DNA of 53,330 nt from assembly GCA_946500615.1 (NCBI GenBank), contig CAMMWP010000009.1, positions 1 to 53,330 on the forward strand. The letters are read 5' to 3'. The notes beneath the pieces are model-generated. The model did not search any database. It saw nothing but the letters and a program-made list of their open reading frames with translations, and had not been told where the DNA came from. This stretch comes from an uncultured Clostridium sp. GTDB lineage: Bacteria > Bacillota > Clostridia > TANB77 > CAG-508. A program made the translations under genes and the position numbers. Shown piece by piece: positions 1-9,284 of this stretch; position 1 is the stretch's first letter; the number at the start of each line of letters is the position of its first letter.

Positions 1-653
1 TGTATTGGAAATCAAGTAATGAAAATGTAGCAAAAGTGTCAGAAGGAAATGTGACGGCAGTAGGAAATGGAACAGCAACGATTACAGCAACATCAAGAGA
101 TGGTGGAAAAACAGCAACATGCAAAGTAACAGTAGGAACCGGAACAGTAAGTTTACAAAAACTAACATTAAATAGTAGTATGGAAATCGTTACAAAAGGA
201 AGTAGTAAAACCATATATGCAACTTACAATCCAAGTAATGTAACAGATAAAGTTTTGTATTGGAAATCAAGTAATACAAATGTGGCAAGAGTATCAGAAG
301 GAAATGTGACAGCAGTAGGAACAGGAATAGCAACAATTACAGCAACTTCAAGAGATGGCGGGAAAACCGCAACTTGTCAAATCATTGTTGTAGATAAAAA
401 TAGCCAAATGCAAGGCATTAGTTTAAAAACAACAGAAAAGACCATGAAAAAGGGAGAAAGTATGACAATTTATGCAACATACAATCCAACCAATGTAGCA
501 GATAAAGTTATTTATTGGGTTTCAAGTAATACAAATGTGGCAAGAGTATCAGAAGGAACTGTTACAGCAGTAGGAACAGGAACAGCTACGATTACAGCAG
601 TGACAAAAGATGGAGGAAAAACAGCTACTTGTAAAATTACTGTAAATAATTAA
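1..653 (+). CDS. Big_2 (Ig-like) repeat surface protein, 3' end only
   Basis: The frame is open from the window edge (first full codon at base 3) and stops at 651-653, so only the C-terminus is present. It consists of at least two and a half repeats of about 85 residues with the Big_2 bacterial Ig-like signature: YWKSSNTNVARVSEG, then VTAVGTGTATITA, then GGKTATCKITV. Such domains form stalks in surface or secreted proteins of Firmicutes. No anchor or LPXTG motif follows the last repeat, so attachment must come from the missing N-terminal part. A prepilin-like protein starts at the other end of the window and may be of the same general class. The GTG at base 36 is an internal valine, not a start. 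Confidence 0.85.
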   Translation, partial: YWKSSNENVAKVSEGNVTAVGNGTATITATSRDGGKTATCKVTVGTGTVSLQKLTLNSSMEIVTKGSSKTIYATYNPSNVTDKVLYWKSSNTNVARVSEGNVTAVGTGIATITATSRDGGKTATCQIIVVDKNSQMQGISLKTTEKTMKKGESMTIYATYNPTNVADKVIYWVSSNTNVARVSEGTVTAVGTGTATITAVTKDGGKTATCKITVNN

Positions 654-658
654 ATAAC

Positions 659-697
659 AAAGTCATATAGTAATGTTGATTATTATATGGCTTTTTG
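659..697 (+). terminator. Rho-independent terminator of the Big_2 gene
   Basis: AAAGTCATATAGTAA pairs with TTATTATATGGCTTT (two mismatched or wobble positions) and is followed by TTTTTG, six bases after the stop codon. Confidence 0.7.
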
Positions 698-751
698 TAA
701 TTATGTGACTTATATATAGCATCCTAATTTAGTCTAAACTAGAACATTATT

Positions 752-983
752 GTTATCGTTCAGCTCTTCCCATCTGAGGGTTACCATATGTTATATTTTT
801 AAGAGTTCTCAACTACCCTCCAATTCCCGTTTAAGAAATTCTAATATCTAAATCGTAACCATACCCGAAAACAGGACCCTTTACGACTTATATATAAGAA
901 TTTCTAAAACTATTCCGGTCGCATTCGAACTCTTAAAAATATAACATATGGTAACCCTCAGATGGGAAGAGCTGAACGATAAC
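752..983. repeat. Family A palindromic element, copy A1 (perfect 57-bp arms)
   Basis: The outer arms 752-808 and 927-983 are perfect 57-bp inverted repeats (GTTATCGTTCAGCTCTTCCC... and its complement). Between them lies a ~118-bp core shared nearly unchanged with copies at 14586 and 43259. The core has an inner inverted repeat (AGAAATTCT ... AGAATTTCT, TCGTAA ... TTACGA) and a loop CCCGAAAACAGGACCC, so a transcript could fold into one long interrupted hairpin. No ORF lies inside. Nearly all of the 431-bp gene-free stretch 654-1084 consists of this element plus the terminator. It could be a MITE-like mobile element or a structured RNA. Confidence 0.85.
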
Positions 984-1084
984 TGATAAGGAACTGTAAC
1001 ATGGTTTTTTATTTTTATATAATTGACGAAAATTGGATTTATTGATAAAATAAGAAAAAATAATAGAATGGGAATTGATGAAAA

Positions 1085-2068
1085 ATGGAAAAAAGACTAG
1101 TAAGTATCATAACGCCATGTTATAACGGAGAAAAATATATTGAAAACTTAATAAAATCTATCATTAATCAAACATATCCTAACTTAGAATTCATTATAGT
1201 TGATGATGGTTCAGAAGATCATACAGAAGAAGTTATAAAAACATATATAGATGACTTTAATAAAAAGAATATTCAGTTTAAATATATAAAACAAAAAAAT
1301 AAAGGACAAGCAGCAGCAATTAACAATGGATTACAATATGTACATGGAGAATATTTGATTTGGCCCGATTCGGATGATTATTATGAAAATGATGCCATTG
1401 AAAATATGGTAAATTTTCTTGATAAGAATAAGGATTATCATGCAGTTAGAGGGAAAGTAGCATTTAGAAAAGATACACCCTTAAAAGAAATCATAGAAAT
1501 AAGAGAAAGTCATCAGCCAAACAAAACAGACCTATTTCAAAACTATATTATGGAAGAAGATACATATTGTTTTACCGGAATTATGATGATTAGAATGGAA
1601 AATTTCATAAAAAACAATAAAGGCAAGAAAATTTACGAAAATAGAGCAGGGCAAAATTGGCAAATCATTCTACCATCTGTATATAATAGTAAAACAGGTT
1701 ATATTGACAAAATTGTATATAATGTTATTACAAGAGAGAACAGCCATTCCAGAAGAAAAGAAGAACATATGAAAGATGTTTTAAAAAGGATGCATAATCA
1801 TAGAAAGATATTAAATAAAACAGTTTCAAAAATAATTGATGATCAACAAGAAAAACAAAAATATCTAAAGATGATAAAAGAAAAATATGATACAAGAAGA
1901 AATGCCTTTTTTGAAAAGATTAAAAATGAACAAATACAAACAACAATCGATATGTTTGAGCTTGAAAATTTATATAAGGAGATAGAAGAAAAGAATAAAG
2001 AAATTACATATCTAAAGGGACAAGTAAACTTGAGAGATATCCAAATAGAAGAAAAAATACACAGATAG
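1085..2068 (+). CDS. GT2 family glycosyltransferase, C-terminus frameshifted
   Basis: The N-terminal ~220 residues are a GT-A fold family 2 glycosyltransferase: IITPCYNGEKYI at the start, VDDGS (nucleotide binding) and WPDSDDYYEND (metal-binding DXD region). A coiled-coil-like Glu/Lys-rich tail follows (residues ~250-327). The protein would use a nucleotide sugar on the cytoplasmic face; donor and acceptor cannot be read. It opens the surface-glycan locus, with a Wzt/Wzm exporter and further transferases downstream. The frame stops at 2068 while the sequence after it continues in another frame with protein-like content ending YNSKRWKYTDKIAKLVNKIK (to 2193), suggesting one lost A in an A6 run at 2052-2057. 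Start ATG is preceded by GGGA about 10 bases upstream. Confidence 0.85.
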   Translation: MEKRLVSIITPCYNGEKYIENLIKSIINQTYPNLEFIIVDDGSEDHTEEVIKTYIDDFNKKNIQFKYIKQKNKGQAAAINNGLQYVHGEYLIWPDSDDYYENDAIENMVNFLDKNKDYHAVRGKVAFRKDTPLKEIIEIRESHQPNKTDLFQNYIMEEDTYCFTGIMMIRMENFIKNNKGKKIYENRAGQNWQIILPSVYNSKTGYIDKIVYNVITRENSHSRRKEEHMKDVLKRMHNHRKILNKTVSKIIDDQQEKQKYLKMIKEKYDTRRNAFFEKIKNEQIQTTIDMFELENLYKEIEEKNKEITYLKGQVNLRDIQIEEKIHR

Positions 2069-2193
2069 AAAATACAAAAACAGAAAGCAAAAATTATTAT
2101 GATGAATTGCAAATTGTTTACAATAGTAAACGATGGAAGTATACCGACAAAATAGCTAAATTAGTAAACAAAATAAAAGGCATAAAAGGTTGA
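2058..2193 (+). pseudogene. Out-of-frame C-terminal tail of the GT2 gene
   Basis: Read one frame over, this stretch encodes NTQIENTKTESKNYYDELQ followed by YNSKRWKYTDKIAKLVNKIK and a stop at 2191-2193. 'SKRWKYTDKI' tails are typical of clostridial surface-glycan glycosyltransferases. Adding one A to the run at 2052-2057 would join it to the upstream ORF (product of about 369 residues). It may be a sequencing error, a fixed lesion or slippage-based switching. Confidence 0.6.
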
Positions 2194-2242
2194 TTTTTAG
2201 TATAGTTATGTTATAATTATCCAAAGAAGGAGATATGCAAAG

Positions 2243-2989
2243 ATGAAAGAAACTAACGAAGATTATAAGATTATTGTAGATAATGTATATAAAACATTTA
2301 ATGTATATTTAGACAAAGCAAATACATTAAAAGAAAAACTACTATTTTTATTTAGTAGAAATAGAAAAGAAAAAAGAGAAGTATTAAAAGGAATTAATTT
2401 AAAAATAAAACAAGGAGAAGTGGTTGCTTTAATTGGAACCAATGGAAGTGGTAAATCAACATTATTAAAGTTACTAACTAAAATCATATATCCAAATCAA
2501 GGCAAAATTGAAACCTATGGAAAACTAACTTCGCTTTTAGAGTTAGGGGCAGGTTTTCATCCCGACTTTTCTGGAAGAGAAAACATATATTTTAATGCTT
2601 CAATTTTTGGTTTAACAAGAAAAGAAATTGATAATCGATTAGAAGATATCATTGAATTTTCTGAATTGAGAGATTTTATAGATAATCCAGTAAGAACGTA
2701 TTCTTCTGGAATGTATATGAGATTAGCTTTTTCAGTTGCGATTAATGTAGATGCAGATATTTTATTAATTGATGAAATCTTATCTGTTGGAGATGAGCAT
2801 TTTCAAAATAAATGTTTTGATAAAATGTTAGAATTGAAAGAGCAAGGAAAAACAATGGTATTTGTTACACATAACATGAATTCTGTAAAAAACTTATGTG
2901 ATAGAGCTGTATGGCTATGTGATGGGAAAATAAAAATGGATGGTAATACAAACGAAGTAGTAGATAAATATGTAGAAGCAACAAGCTAG
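2243..2989 (+). CDS. Polysaccharide ABC exporter ATP-binding protein (Wzt/TagH type)
   Basis: ATPase of an ABC-2 type surface-polysaccharide exporter, 248 aa. Visible motifs: Walker A GTNGSGKST (~residues 68-76), Q-loop region LLELGAGFHPDFSGRENIY typical of the Wzt/TagH/RfbB branch, signature SSGMYMRLAFS, Walker B ADILLIDEILSVGD and the H-loop FVTHN. It lacks the C-terminal carbohydrate-binding domain of long Wzt proteins, so it resembles the short KpsT/TagH form. Start ATG has AAGGAGA upstream. Its permease partner is at 5325, separated by one glycosyltransferase gene; the arrangement indicates export of the glycan assembled by the neighbouring transferases. Confidence 0.93.
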   Translation: MKETNEDYKIIVDNVYKTFNVYLDKANTLKEKLLFLFSRNRKEKREVLKGINLKIKQGEVVALIGTNGSGKSTLLKLLTKIIYPNQGKIETYGKLTSLLELGAGFHPDFSGRENIYFNASIFGLTRKEIDNRLEDIIEFSELRDFIDNPVRTYSSGMYMRLAFSVAINVDADILLIDEILSVGDEHFQNKCFDKMLELKEQGKTMVFVTHNMNSVKNLCDRAVWLCDGKIKMDGNTNEVVDKYVEATS

Positions 2990-3002
2990 AAAGGATAAAA
3001 AA

Positions 3003-5321
3003 ATGAAATTAAATTATGAATTATTTCCCGGAAAAAATAGGAACGCTGAAGAAACTTATGAAAAAAAGGATACGATGATTTCGATAATAACACCTTATTA
3101 TAATACTAATAAATACATTGATATGACATTAAACAGTGTATTAAATCAAACATTTCCATACTTCGAATGGATCATTGTTGATGATGGTTCTACAGAAGAA
3201 GAATCATTAAAAAAATTAAATGACATCGAAAAAATGGATGATAGAATAAAAGTATTTCATAAAGAAAATGAAGGTCCAGCAGCAGCAAGAGATTTTGGAG
3301 CAAAAAAGGTAAATAAATCTAGTAAATATTTCGTATTTTTAGATTCAGATGATTTAATAGATCCTACATATTTAGAATGTGCATACTGGACATTAGAAAC
3401 ACATCAAAAAGCTTCATGGGCATATACAGACACAATCAATTTTGATGGACAAAATTATACATGGACAAAGTGGTATCATCCTAAAAAAGAAATGAAAGAC
3501 AACATTTTGGTCATGACAGCAATGATTAGGAAAGAAGCTTTTTTTGCTGTAAATGGATTTGAAATTAAAGACAAAAATGTATATGAAGATTGGTGTTTAT
3601 GGTTAAAAATGATAAGACTAGGAATGTATCCAGTAAGAATGGACTTTTTTGGATTTTGGTATAGAAAAAAACCAAAAGAAGAAAGCCAACTACAACAATC
3701 GAATGAAGACAATAGAGAAAAGGCAATGTCATATGTAAAAAAAATAATCAATGAAATTAAAGATGATAGAAAAAAAGGGATTAATAAAATAAAAAATGGA
3801 ATTCAATATCCAAAAGAAGACTATAATTGGGATGAAATTATTGAAAAATGTCATACAATTGAAACACCTATAAAAAAGAATCATGATGATAAGATAAATA
3901 TTTTGATGATCATTCCTTGGATGACTGTAGGAGGAGCAGATAAATTTGATTTAGATATCATAAAAAGAAGTAACAAAGATAAATATACCTTTACAATTAT
4001 TTCAACAGAACCAAATAGAAATGAATGGAGGCAATATTTTGAACAATCTGCTACAGTCTATGATTTAACTACTTTTTTAGATAGAAAATATTGGGTTAGT
4101 TTTATCAATTATATAATAGAAAAAAATGATATTCATATAATTTTTAATACAAATAGTACATTTGGATATAATGTTTTACCATATTTAAAAGTAAAATATC
4201 CTAAAATTCCAATCATGGATTATATACATATGGAAGAATGGTATAACAGAAATGGTGGTTTTTCGAGAGATTCGAGTGCGATTTCTTCTGTTATTGATAA
4301 AACTTATGTATGTAATGCAAATAGTGAAAAGATATTAGTAGAACATTTTAAAAGAAATCCAGAAGACATTTCCACTATATATATTGGGGTAGATGAAACA
4401 ATATATCATCCAAGTAACTTTCATAAATCAGAGATTTTGAAAGAAAAAGGTATCCATTGTGATGGAAAATACTTGATTAGTTATATTTGTAGAATAGCAG
4501 AACAAAAAAGACCATTTTTATTATTAAAAATTATAGAAAAATTAAAAAAAGAAAGAAATGATTTTTTATTTGTTATTGCTGGGGACGGACCTTTGCTAAA
4601 TAAAATGAAAAAAGAAGCTAAAAAGCTAAAGATATACAAGGACATGATATTTTTAGGAAATGTAAAGGAAACAGAAAAAATATATGCAATTAGTGATTTA
4701 ACAATTAATTGTTCTATCAAAGAAGGACTAGCATTGACAGCATATGAATCACTTTCAATGGGAGTACCTGTCATATCTTGTGATGTTGGAGGACAAAAAG
4801 AACTCATCAATGAAGAGGTAGGTGTCATTGTACCTTGTATACAAAAAGAAGAAGATATTTTCGATTACAATTATCAAGAAAAGGAAATCGATCCATATGT
4901 AAAAGGAATTCAGAAAATTTTGGACCATTTAGATACATATAAAAAGAATGCTAGACAAAGAATTTTAAACGGATTTACGATTGATAATATGGTAGAAAAT
5001 ATGGATAAAGTTTTCACAGATTTAGTGAAAAATCCAAATATTCAAAAAATAGAAAATGCCCAAAATATGAAGGATAATATGGATATAACAAAAGAATTGA
5101 TAACAAAGTATTTTATCAGTAGCCATGACGAATATGAATATTTAGCACGTAATTTTAATATAAACAATGTGGATATAGATTGGAAATTAGAAAAAGAGGA
5201 AAATAAGATGCTTTATTATGAAAATACATGGGAATATAAAATAAAACATCCATTTTATGTCATACTTACGAAATTACATTTATATCCTTGGATAAAAAGA
5301 ATAATAAAAAGAGGAGAATAA
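3003..5321 (+). CDS. Bifunctional glycosyltransferase (GT2 + GT4 domains)
   Basis: 772-aa fusion of two transferases. Residues ~20-240 are a GT2 domain (ISIITPYYNTNKYI, VDDGS, LDSDD). Residues ~295-690 are a GT4/GT-B domain: ILMIIPWMTVGGADK glycine-rich start, ISYICRIAEQKRP, and the donor-binding segment KEGLALTAYESLSMG VPVISCDVGG (the E-x7-E motif). The C-terminal ~80 residues carry an amphipathic/basic segment ending YPWIKRIIKRGE, suggesting peripheral membrane association. It could add two successive sugars of a repeat unit. It sits 13 bp after the Wzt gene and 3 bp before the Wzm gene, hence one operon. Specificity is not readable. Confidence 0.92.
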   Translation: MKLNYELFPGKNRNAEETYEKKDTMISIITPYYNTNKYIDMTLNSVLNQTFPYFEWIIVDDGSTEEESLKKLNDIEKMDDRIKVFHKENEGPAAARDFGAKKVNKSSKYFVFLDSDDLIDPTYLECAYWTLETHQKASWAYTDTINFDGQNYTWTKWYHPKKEMKDNILVMTAMIRKEAFFAVNGFEIKDKNVYEDWCLWLKMIRLGMYPVRMDFFGFWYRKKPKEESQLQQSNEDNREKAMSYVKKIINEIKDDRKKGINKIKNGIQYPKEDYNWDEIIEKCHTIETPIKKNHDDKINILMIIPWMTVGGADKFDLDIIKRSNKDKYTFTIISTEPNRNEWRQYFEQSATVYDLTTFLDRKYWVSFINYIIEKNDIHIIFNTNSTFGYNVLPYLKVKYPKIPIMDYIHMEEWYNRNGGFSRDSSAISSVIDKTYVCNANSEKILVEHFKRNPEDISTIYIGVDETIYHPSNFHKSEILKEKGIHCDGKYLISYICRIAEQKRPFLLLKIIEKLKKERNDFLFVIAGDGPLLNKMKKEAKKLKIYKDMIFLGNVKETEKIYAISDLTINCSIKEGLALTAYESLSMGVPVISCDVGGQKELINEEVGVIVPCIQKEEDIFDYNYQEKEIDPYVKGIQKILDHLDTYKKNARQRILNGFTIDNMVENMDKVFTDLVKNPNIQKIENAQNMKDNMDITKELITKYFISSHDEYEYLARNFNINNVDIDWKLEKEENKMLYYENTWEYKIKHPFYVILTKLHLYPWIKRIIKRGE

Positions 5322-5324
5322 CAT

Positions 5325-6101
5325 ATGTTTAAAGTCTTTAAAAATCTATACAACTATAGAGAATTATTAAAAACAAATGTAAAAAAAGAAATCAGAGGAA
5401 AATATAAAAATTCATTTTTAGGAGTTTTATGGTCATTTTTAAATCCATTACTACAAATCGCTGTATATGCAATTGTATTTCCATTAATCCTAAGAAATAC
5501 GCAGGAAAATTATGTCATATTTCTATGTTGTGGACTAATTCCTTGGACATTTTTTTCTACAGCTATTAGTAGATCAGCCTTTACAATGGTGGAAAATGGG
5601 AATATATTAAAAAAGGTGTATTTTCCAAGAGAAATACTTCCTATTTCAGTTGTCACAAGCGAAGCAGTAAATTTCTTGATTTCAACAATTATTATACTTG
5701 CATTTGTTATATTTAGTGGATTAGGTGTAACAAAATATATTTTGTTATATCCACTTATATTTATTGCACAATATTTGTTGTTACTTGGTATATCTTTTAT
5801 CGTATCTAGTATATGTGTATATATCAGAGATTTACAGCATTTTATAGGCGTATTTTTACAATTGCTATTTTATGCAACACCAATTGTATATGCAGCAGAT
5901 ACAATTCCCGAAAATTTTAAATGGATATTAGAACTCAACCCAATGACGTATATTATTAATGGATATAGAGATATATTTTATAATCAAACAATGCCAGATG
6001 TAAATGCCATTTTAATATTAATTGCAATTGTATTAATAGCAATTATTGTAGGATATTTAATATTTAATAAATTACAAAAAGGATTTGCAGAAGAATTATA
6101 A
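5325..6101 (+). CDS. Polysaccharide ABC exporter permease (Wzm/TagG type)
   Basis: 258-aa ABC-2 membrane protein with about six transmembrane helices. The N-terminal cytoplasmic stretch KNYRELLKTNVKKEIRGKYK-like amphipathic helix, SFLGVLWSFLNPLLQIAVY, and the C-terminal LNPMTYIINGYRDIFYNQ are hallmarks of the Wzm/TagG/RfbA family. Together with the ATPase at 2243 it would form the channel exporting a lipid-linked glycan across the membrane. The gene begins 3 bp after the previous stop, with GAGGAGAATAACAT as ribosome binding site and spacer. Confidence 0.93.
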   Translation: MFKVFKNLYNYRELLKTNVKKEIRGKYKNSFLGVLWSFLNPLLQIAVYAIVFPLILRNTQENYVIFLCCGLIPWTFFSTAISRSAFTMVENGNILKKVYFPREILPISVVTSEAVNFLISTIIILAFVIFSGLGVTKYILLYPLIFIAQYLLLLGISFIVSSICVYIRDLQHFIGVFLQLLFYATPIVYAADTIPENFKWILELNPMTYIINGYRDIFYNQTMPDVNAILILIAIVLIAIIVGYLIFNKLQKGFAEEL

Positions 6102-6160
6102 AATTTTTGTAGAAATAGAAAAACATTACATAATAGAAAACAAGGAGAGAATAAAAGAAG

Positions 6161-8143
6161 ATGGAAATGCAAAAAGTAAAAGCAAAAATAAAAGAACAAT
6201 GGAAATTCTTAACCATACTGATAATAGGTGTTATTGCGATTTTAATGACAGCAAATTATATATTAGGTATTACAGATGGTTTGTATAATAAAAGTGAAAA
6301 CATAGAAGCACAAGAAAGCATAAAAGACATACAAGCAAATGACAAAATAGAACAAAAAATAATTGCAGCAGAAAACAATTTCGAAAGAGTAGATATACAA
6401 TTCGAACCACTAAAAGAGGAAAGTGATGTTTCTGGAGAAATTACCATTGGAATTCAAGACGAAAATGGAAAAAACATAGAAGAGAAAACGATTACCAGAA
6501 ATTATATTAGAGAAAATACAACATATGAATTTGAATTTAAAAGACAAAAAGAATCAAAAGGAAAAACATATACAGTATGGATTGCCTTTCATCAAACAGA
6601 AGAAGGGACAAAACCATTTACTGTAAAATATTTCCCAAATGGAGAAGGAGAACAAAATAGCTTTACAGTAAATGGAGAAAATAGAGAAGGGAGAATTGCA
6701 ACACAAGAATTTTACTTTAACACAACAAAGCAATTGTTTTTCACAGCTGTTGCTACACTAATATCCCTTTATGCTATTATGATAAGTATTTATATTTATA
6801 ATAAAAAAGGTATAAAAATAGAAAACATATTTTTATATACTGTACCAGTTATATGTTTATTCTACATTTTATGTATGCCTACATTTAAAAACCATGATGA
6901 ATTATATCATTGGTTTAGAAGTTATGAAGTATCTATTGGAAAATTTGTAGAAGGGATTGATGGAGATACATTAGGGACAAAAATGCCAGAAAATATTGTA
7001 AAACCATTAACAGATGATTGGACAACGCTTACTTATGGAGATGTAGAAGCTTATTTAGACTTAGGACTAGAGCCAGAAAATGAAGCTACTTTATATTCTG
7101 AAACATCAGCCGTATATTCATTTATACAATATTTACCACAGGCAATTGGAATTTTTATTACTAGAATATTTACAGATAAAGTGTTATTATTAGCCTATGG
7201 TGGTAGGATTATGAATATGATTGTTTCAGTAGGATTAATCTATTTAGCAATCAAAAAAATTCCATTTGGAAAGAAAGCCATTTTATTGTTATCATATATA
7301 CCAATTGCAATAGAAGGATTTTCTTCACTTTCACCAGATGCCATGACGATTTCTGTAGCATTCTTATATATTGCTTATATTATGAGCTTAGCATTTCATA
7401 AAAAAGACCAAATAATTGGTAAAAAACAGATTATTATTTTACTGGTAATGTCTATTGTCATGGCTTTATGTAAGATTGTATATATACCATTAGTTTTACT
7501 AATGTTTATGATACCAAAAGAAAAATTTAAAAATAAACAAAAAATCAAACCATTGATAATGATAGTCATAATTGCTTGTGTGATTAATTTACTATGGTTA
7601 GGATTTTCTAGCAACTATTTAAAATATTTTAGAGAAGGGGATTCAGCTGTTCAAGTAAAAACAGTATTAACACATCCTATTGAGTATATTCAAAACTGTT
7701 TATATACATTGGCATTAAACGGAGATGACTATATTTTAACTATGTTTGGAGGAGAACTTGGATGGGGAGAATTAATTAAAGTTCATACAGTGGTTCCTTA
7801 TATATTGTTTGTGTTTATGATTTGGCTAACATTAACAGACAAGACTATAAAAAATACATTTGCTTTATATCAAAAAATAGTGATTGCTTTAACGATTCTT
7901 GCAGTTGGTGGATTGATATTTACAAGCTTGTTTGTACAATGGACAACTTGTGGAAGTGATTCTATAGCAGGTATACAAGGAAGATATTTTATTCCCATAT
8001 TGCCTTTGTTGATGCTATTGGTAGGAAGCCAAATTAAGTTGAAGTCTGAATATGATGATAAAAATTTACAAAGGTCAATTGGTGTGATTGGAACCGTATT
8101 ACAGATTTATGTAGTTTTACAAATTGTTATTACACATTTATAA
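6161..8143 (+). CDS. DUF2142-type polytopic membrane protein
   Basis: 660 aa with one N-terminal membrane helix, a ~150-residue extracytoplasmic beta-rich segment (residues ~50-200), then about ten further helices. NHDELYHWFRSYEVSIGKF and YIPIAIEGFSSLSPDAMTIS match the DUF2142 family, which resembles GT-C fold membrane glycosyltransferases and is found in surface-polysaccharide loci. By analogy it may transfer a sugar from a polyprenyl-phosphate donor outside the membrane; that is inference. AGGAGA lies 12 bases before ATG 6161; ATG 6167 is an alternative start. It appears to be the last gene of the Wzt-Wzm operon. Confidence 0.8.
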   Translation: MEMQKVKAKIKEQWKFLTILIIGVIAILMTANYILGITDGLYNKSENIEAQESIKDIQANDKIEQKIIAAENNFERVDIQFEPLKEESDVSGEITIGIQDENGKNIEEKTITRNYIRENTTYEFEFKRQKESKGKTYTVWIAFHQTEEGTKPFTVKYFPNGEGEQNSFTVNGENREGRIATQEFYFNTTKQLFFTAVATLISLYAIMISIYIYNKKGIKIENIFLYTVPVICLFYILCMPTFKNHDELYHWFRSYEVSIGKFVEGIDGDTLGTKMPENIVKPLTDDWTTLTYGDVEAYLDLGLEPENEATLYSETSAVYSFIQYLPQAIGIFITRIFTDKVLLLAYGGRIMNMIVSVGLIYLAIKKIPFGKKAILLLSYIPIAIEGFSSLSPDAMTISVAFLYIAYIMSLAFHKKDQIIGKKQIIILLVMSIVMALCKIVYIPLVLLMFMIPKEKFKNKQKIKPLIMIVIIACVINLLWLGFSSNYLKYFREGDSAVQVKTVLTHPIEYIQNCLYTLALNGDDYILTMFGGELGWGELIKVHTVVPYILFVFMIWLTLTDKTIKNTFALYQKIVIALTILAVGGLIFTSLFVQWTTCGSDSIAGIQGRYFIPILPLLMLLVGSQIKLKSEYDDKNLQRSIGVIGTVLQIYVVLQIVITHL

Positions 8144-8148
8144 GAAAG

Positions 8149-8258
8149 TTTTTATTGAATAGAAAAAGCGATATTTCTTTTGAAAATAAATCTTATTGTT
8201 TATTTTTACTTTAAGCTTGCATACTTAAAGTTTCGTATTGTTTCCTATTCGATAAAAG
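8149..8258 (-). repeat. Family B MITE-like repeat, copy B1 (reverse)
   Basis: Begins TTTTTATTGAATAG and ends CCTATTCGATAAAA, i.e. terminal inverted repeats containing AATAGG. The interior (TTTCTTTTGAAAATAA, TTTATTTTTACTTTAAGCTT, ACTTAAAGTTTC) matches the copies at 17761, 26425, 33576, 45540 and 51099. It starts six bases after the DUF2142 stop codon and may serve as its terminator. It fills most of the 184-bp gap before the next gene. Confidence 0.75.
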
Positions 8259-8327
8259 CTATGTGTTAACGAAATCAAAAATTTCTACGCACACAAACAG
8301 AATATAAGAAGAAAGGATAGTTTAGAA

Positions 8328-9269
8328 ATGGAGAAAATAGCTGTACTAATACCTTGTTATAATGAAGAATTAACAATAGAAAAAGTAGTAAAAGATTTTA
8401 AAAAAGAATTACCAGACGCAGATATTTATGTGTATGATAATAACTCAAAAGACAAAACAGCCCAGATTGCCAAAAATGCAGGAGCGATTGTTAGAAAAGA
8501 AACAAGACAAGGCAAGGGAAATGTTGTCAGAACCATGTTTCGAGAAATTGATGCAGACATTTATGTGATGGTAGACGGAGATGATACCTATCCGGCTGAA
8601 TTTGTTCATCAATTAATCGAACCAGTTAGAAATGGTGAAGCAGATATGACAATTGGAGATAGGCTTTCAAATGGAACTTACCAAGAACAAATAAAAAAGA
8701 ATTTTCATGAATTTGGGAATAATTTGGTAAGGAAAGCAATCAATATTTTGTTTAATAATAAATTAAAAGATATTATGACAGGATATAGAGTGTTTAATAA
8801 AACATTTGTAAAAAATATGCCTGTATTAAGTCCTAATTTTGAATTAGAGACAGAAATGACATTATTTGCATTAGATAAAAAATTTAGACTAAAAGAAATA
8901 CCAATTATTTTTAGAGAAAGACCAGATGGAAGTGAATCTAAAATTAATACAGTTTCAGACGGAATAAAAGTTATCAAAACGATTATAAAGATGTTTAAAG
9001 ATCACAAACCATTGAAGTTTTTTACCATTTTGTTTACCATATTATTACTAATCGGTATTTTTGTTGGTCTACCAGTTATCATTGAATATTGTAAAACAGG
9101 GTATATTACAAAAGTACCAACAGCGATATTGGCTACAGGAATTGTTACTTTAGCAGTGATTTGTGAGCAATGTGGAATTATTTTACACACCATAGTAAAA
9201 CAGCATAGAGAAAATTATGAATTAAATTTGTTAAGATATACACAATCAGAGAATAAGAATAATGAATAA
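8328..9269 (+). CDS. GT2 polyprenyl-phosphate glycosyltransferase (DPM/GtrB-like)
   Basis: 313 aa. The N-terminal GT2 domain shows IPCYNEELTIEKVV, YDNNSKDKT and the DXD-type MVDGDDTYP; the C-terminus has two transmembrane helices (residues ~225-250 and 262-285). This is the architecture of dolichol-phosphate-mannose synthase-like and GtrB enzymes, which load a sugar onto undecaprenyl phosphate on the cytoplasmic face. It is followed by a GtrA-family protein and a GtrII-like membrane protein, the classical three-part glucosylation arrangement. Ribosome binding site AAAGGA, ATG at 8328. Confidence 0.9.
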   Translation: MEKIAVLIPCYNEELTIEKVVKDFKKELPDADIYVYDNNSKDKTAQIAKNAGAIVRKETRQGKGNVVRTMFREIDADIYVMVDGDDTYPAEFVHQLIEPVRNGEADMTIGDRLSNGTYQEQIKKNFHEFGNNLVRKAINILFNNKLKDIMTGYRVFNKTFVKNMPVLSPNFELETEMTLFALDKKFRLKEIPIIFRERPDGSESKINTVSDGIKVIKTIIKMFKDHKPLKFFTILFTILLLIGIFVGLPVIIEYCKTGYITKVPTAILATGIVTLAVICEQCGIILHTIVKQHRENYELNLLRYTQSENKNNE

Positions 9270-9284
9270 AGGAAGAAAAATCGT

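Noticed and set aside
36..38. Apparent start codon of the first ORF
   Set aside because: It is a GTG inside an ORF that is open from the window edge and continues the Big_2 repeat pattern upstream, so it is an internal valine.
752..983. Family A as IS200/IS605-type end or group II intron
   Set aside because: No transposase, no intron domain V-like AGC...AY hairpin and no ORF in any of the copies; the self-complementary arms do not fit these elements.
6085..6288. 67-codon plus-strand ORF across the Wzm/DUF2142 junction
   Set aside because: Overlaps two real genes out of frame and has no homology-like features.
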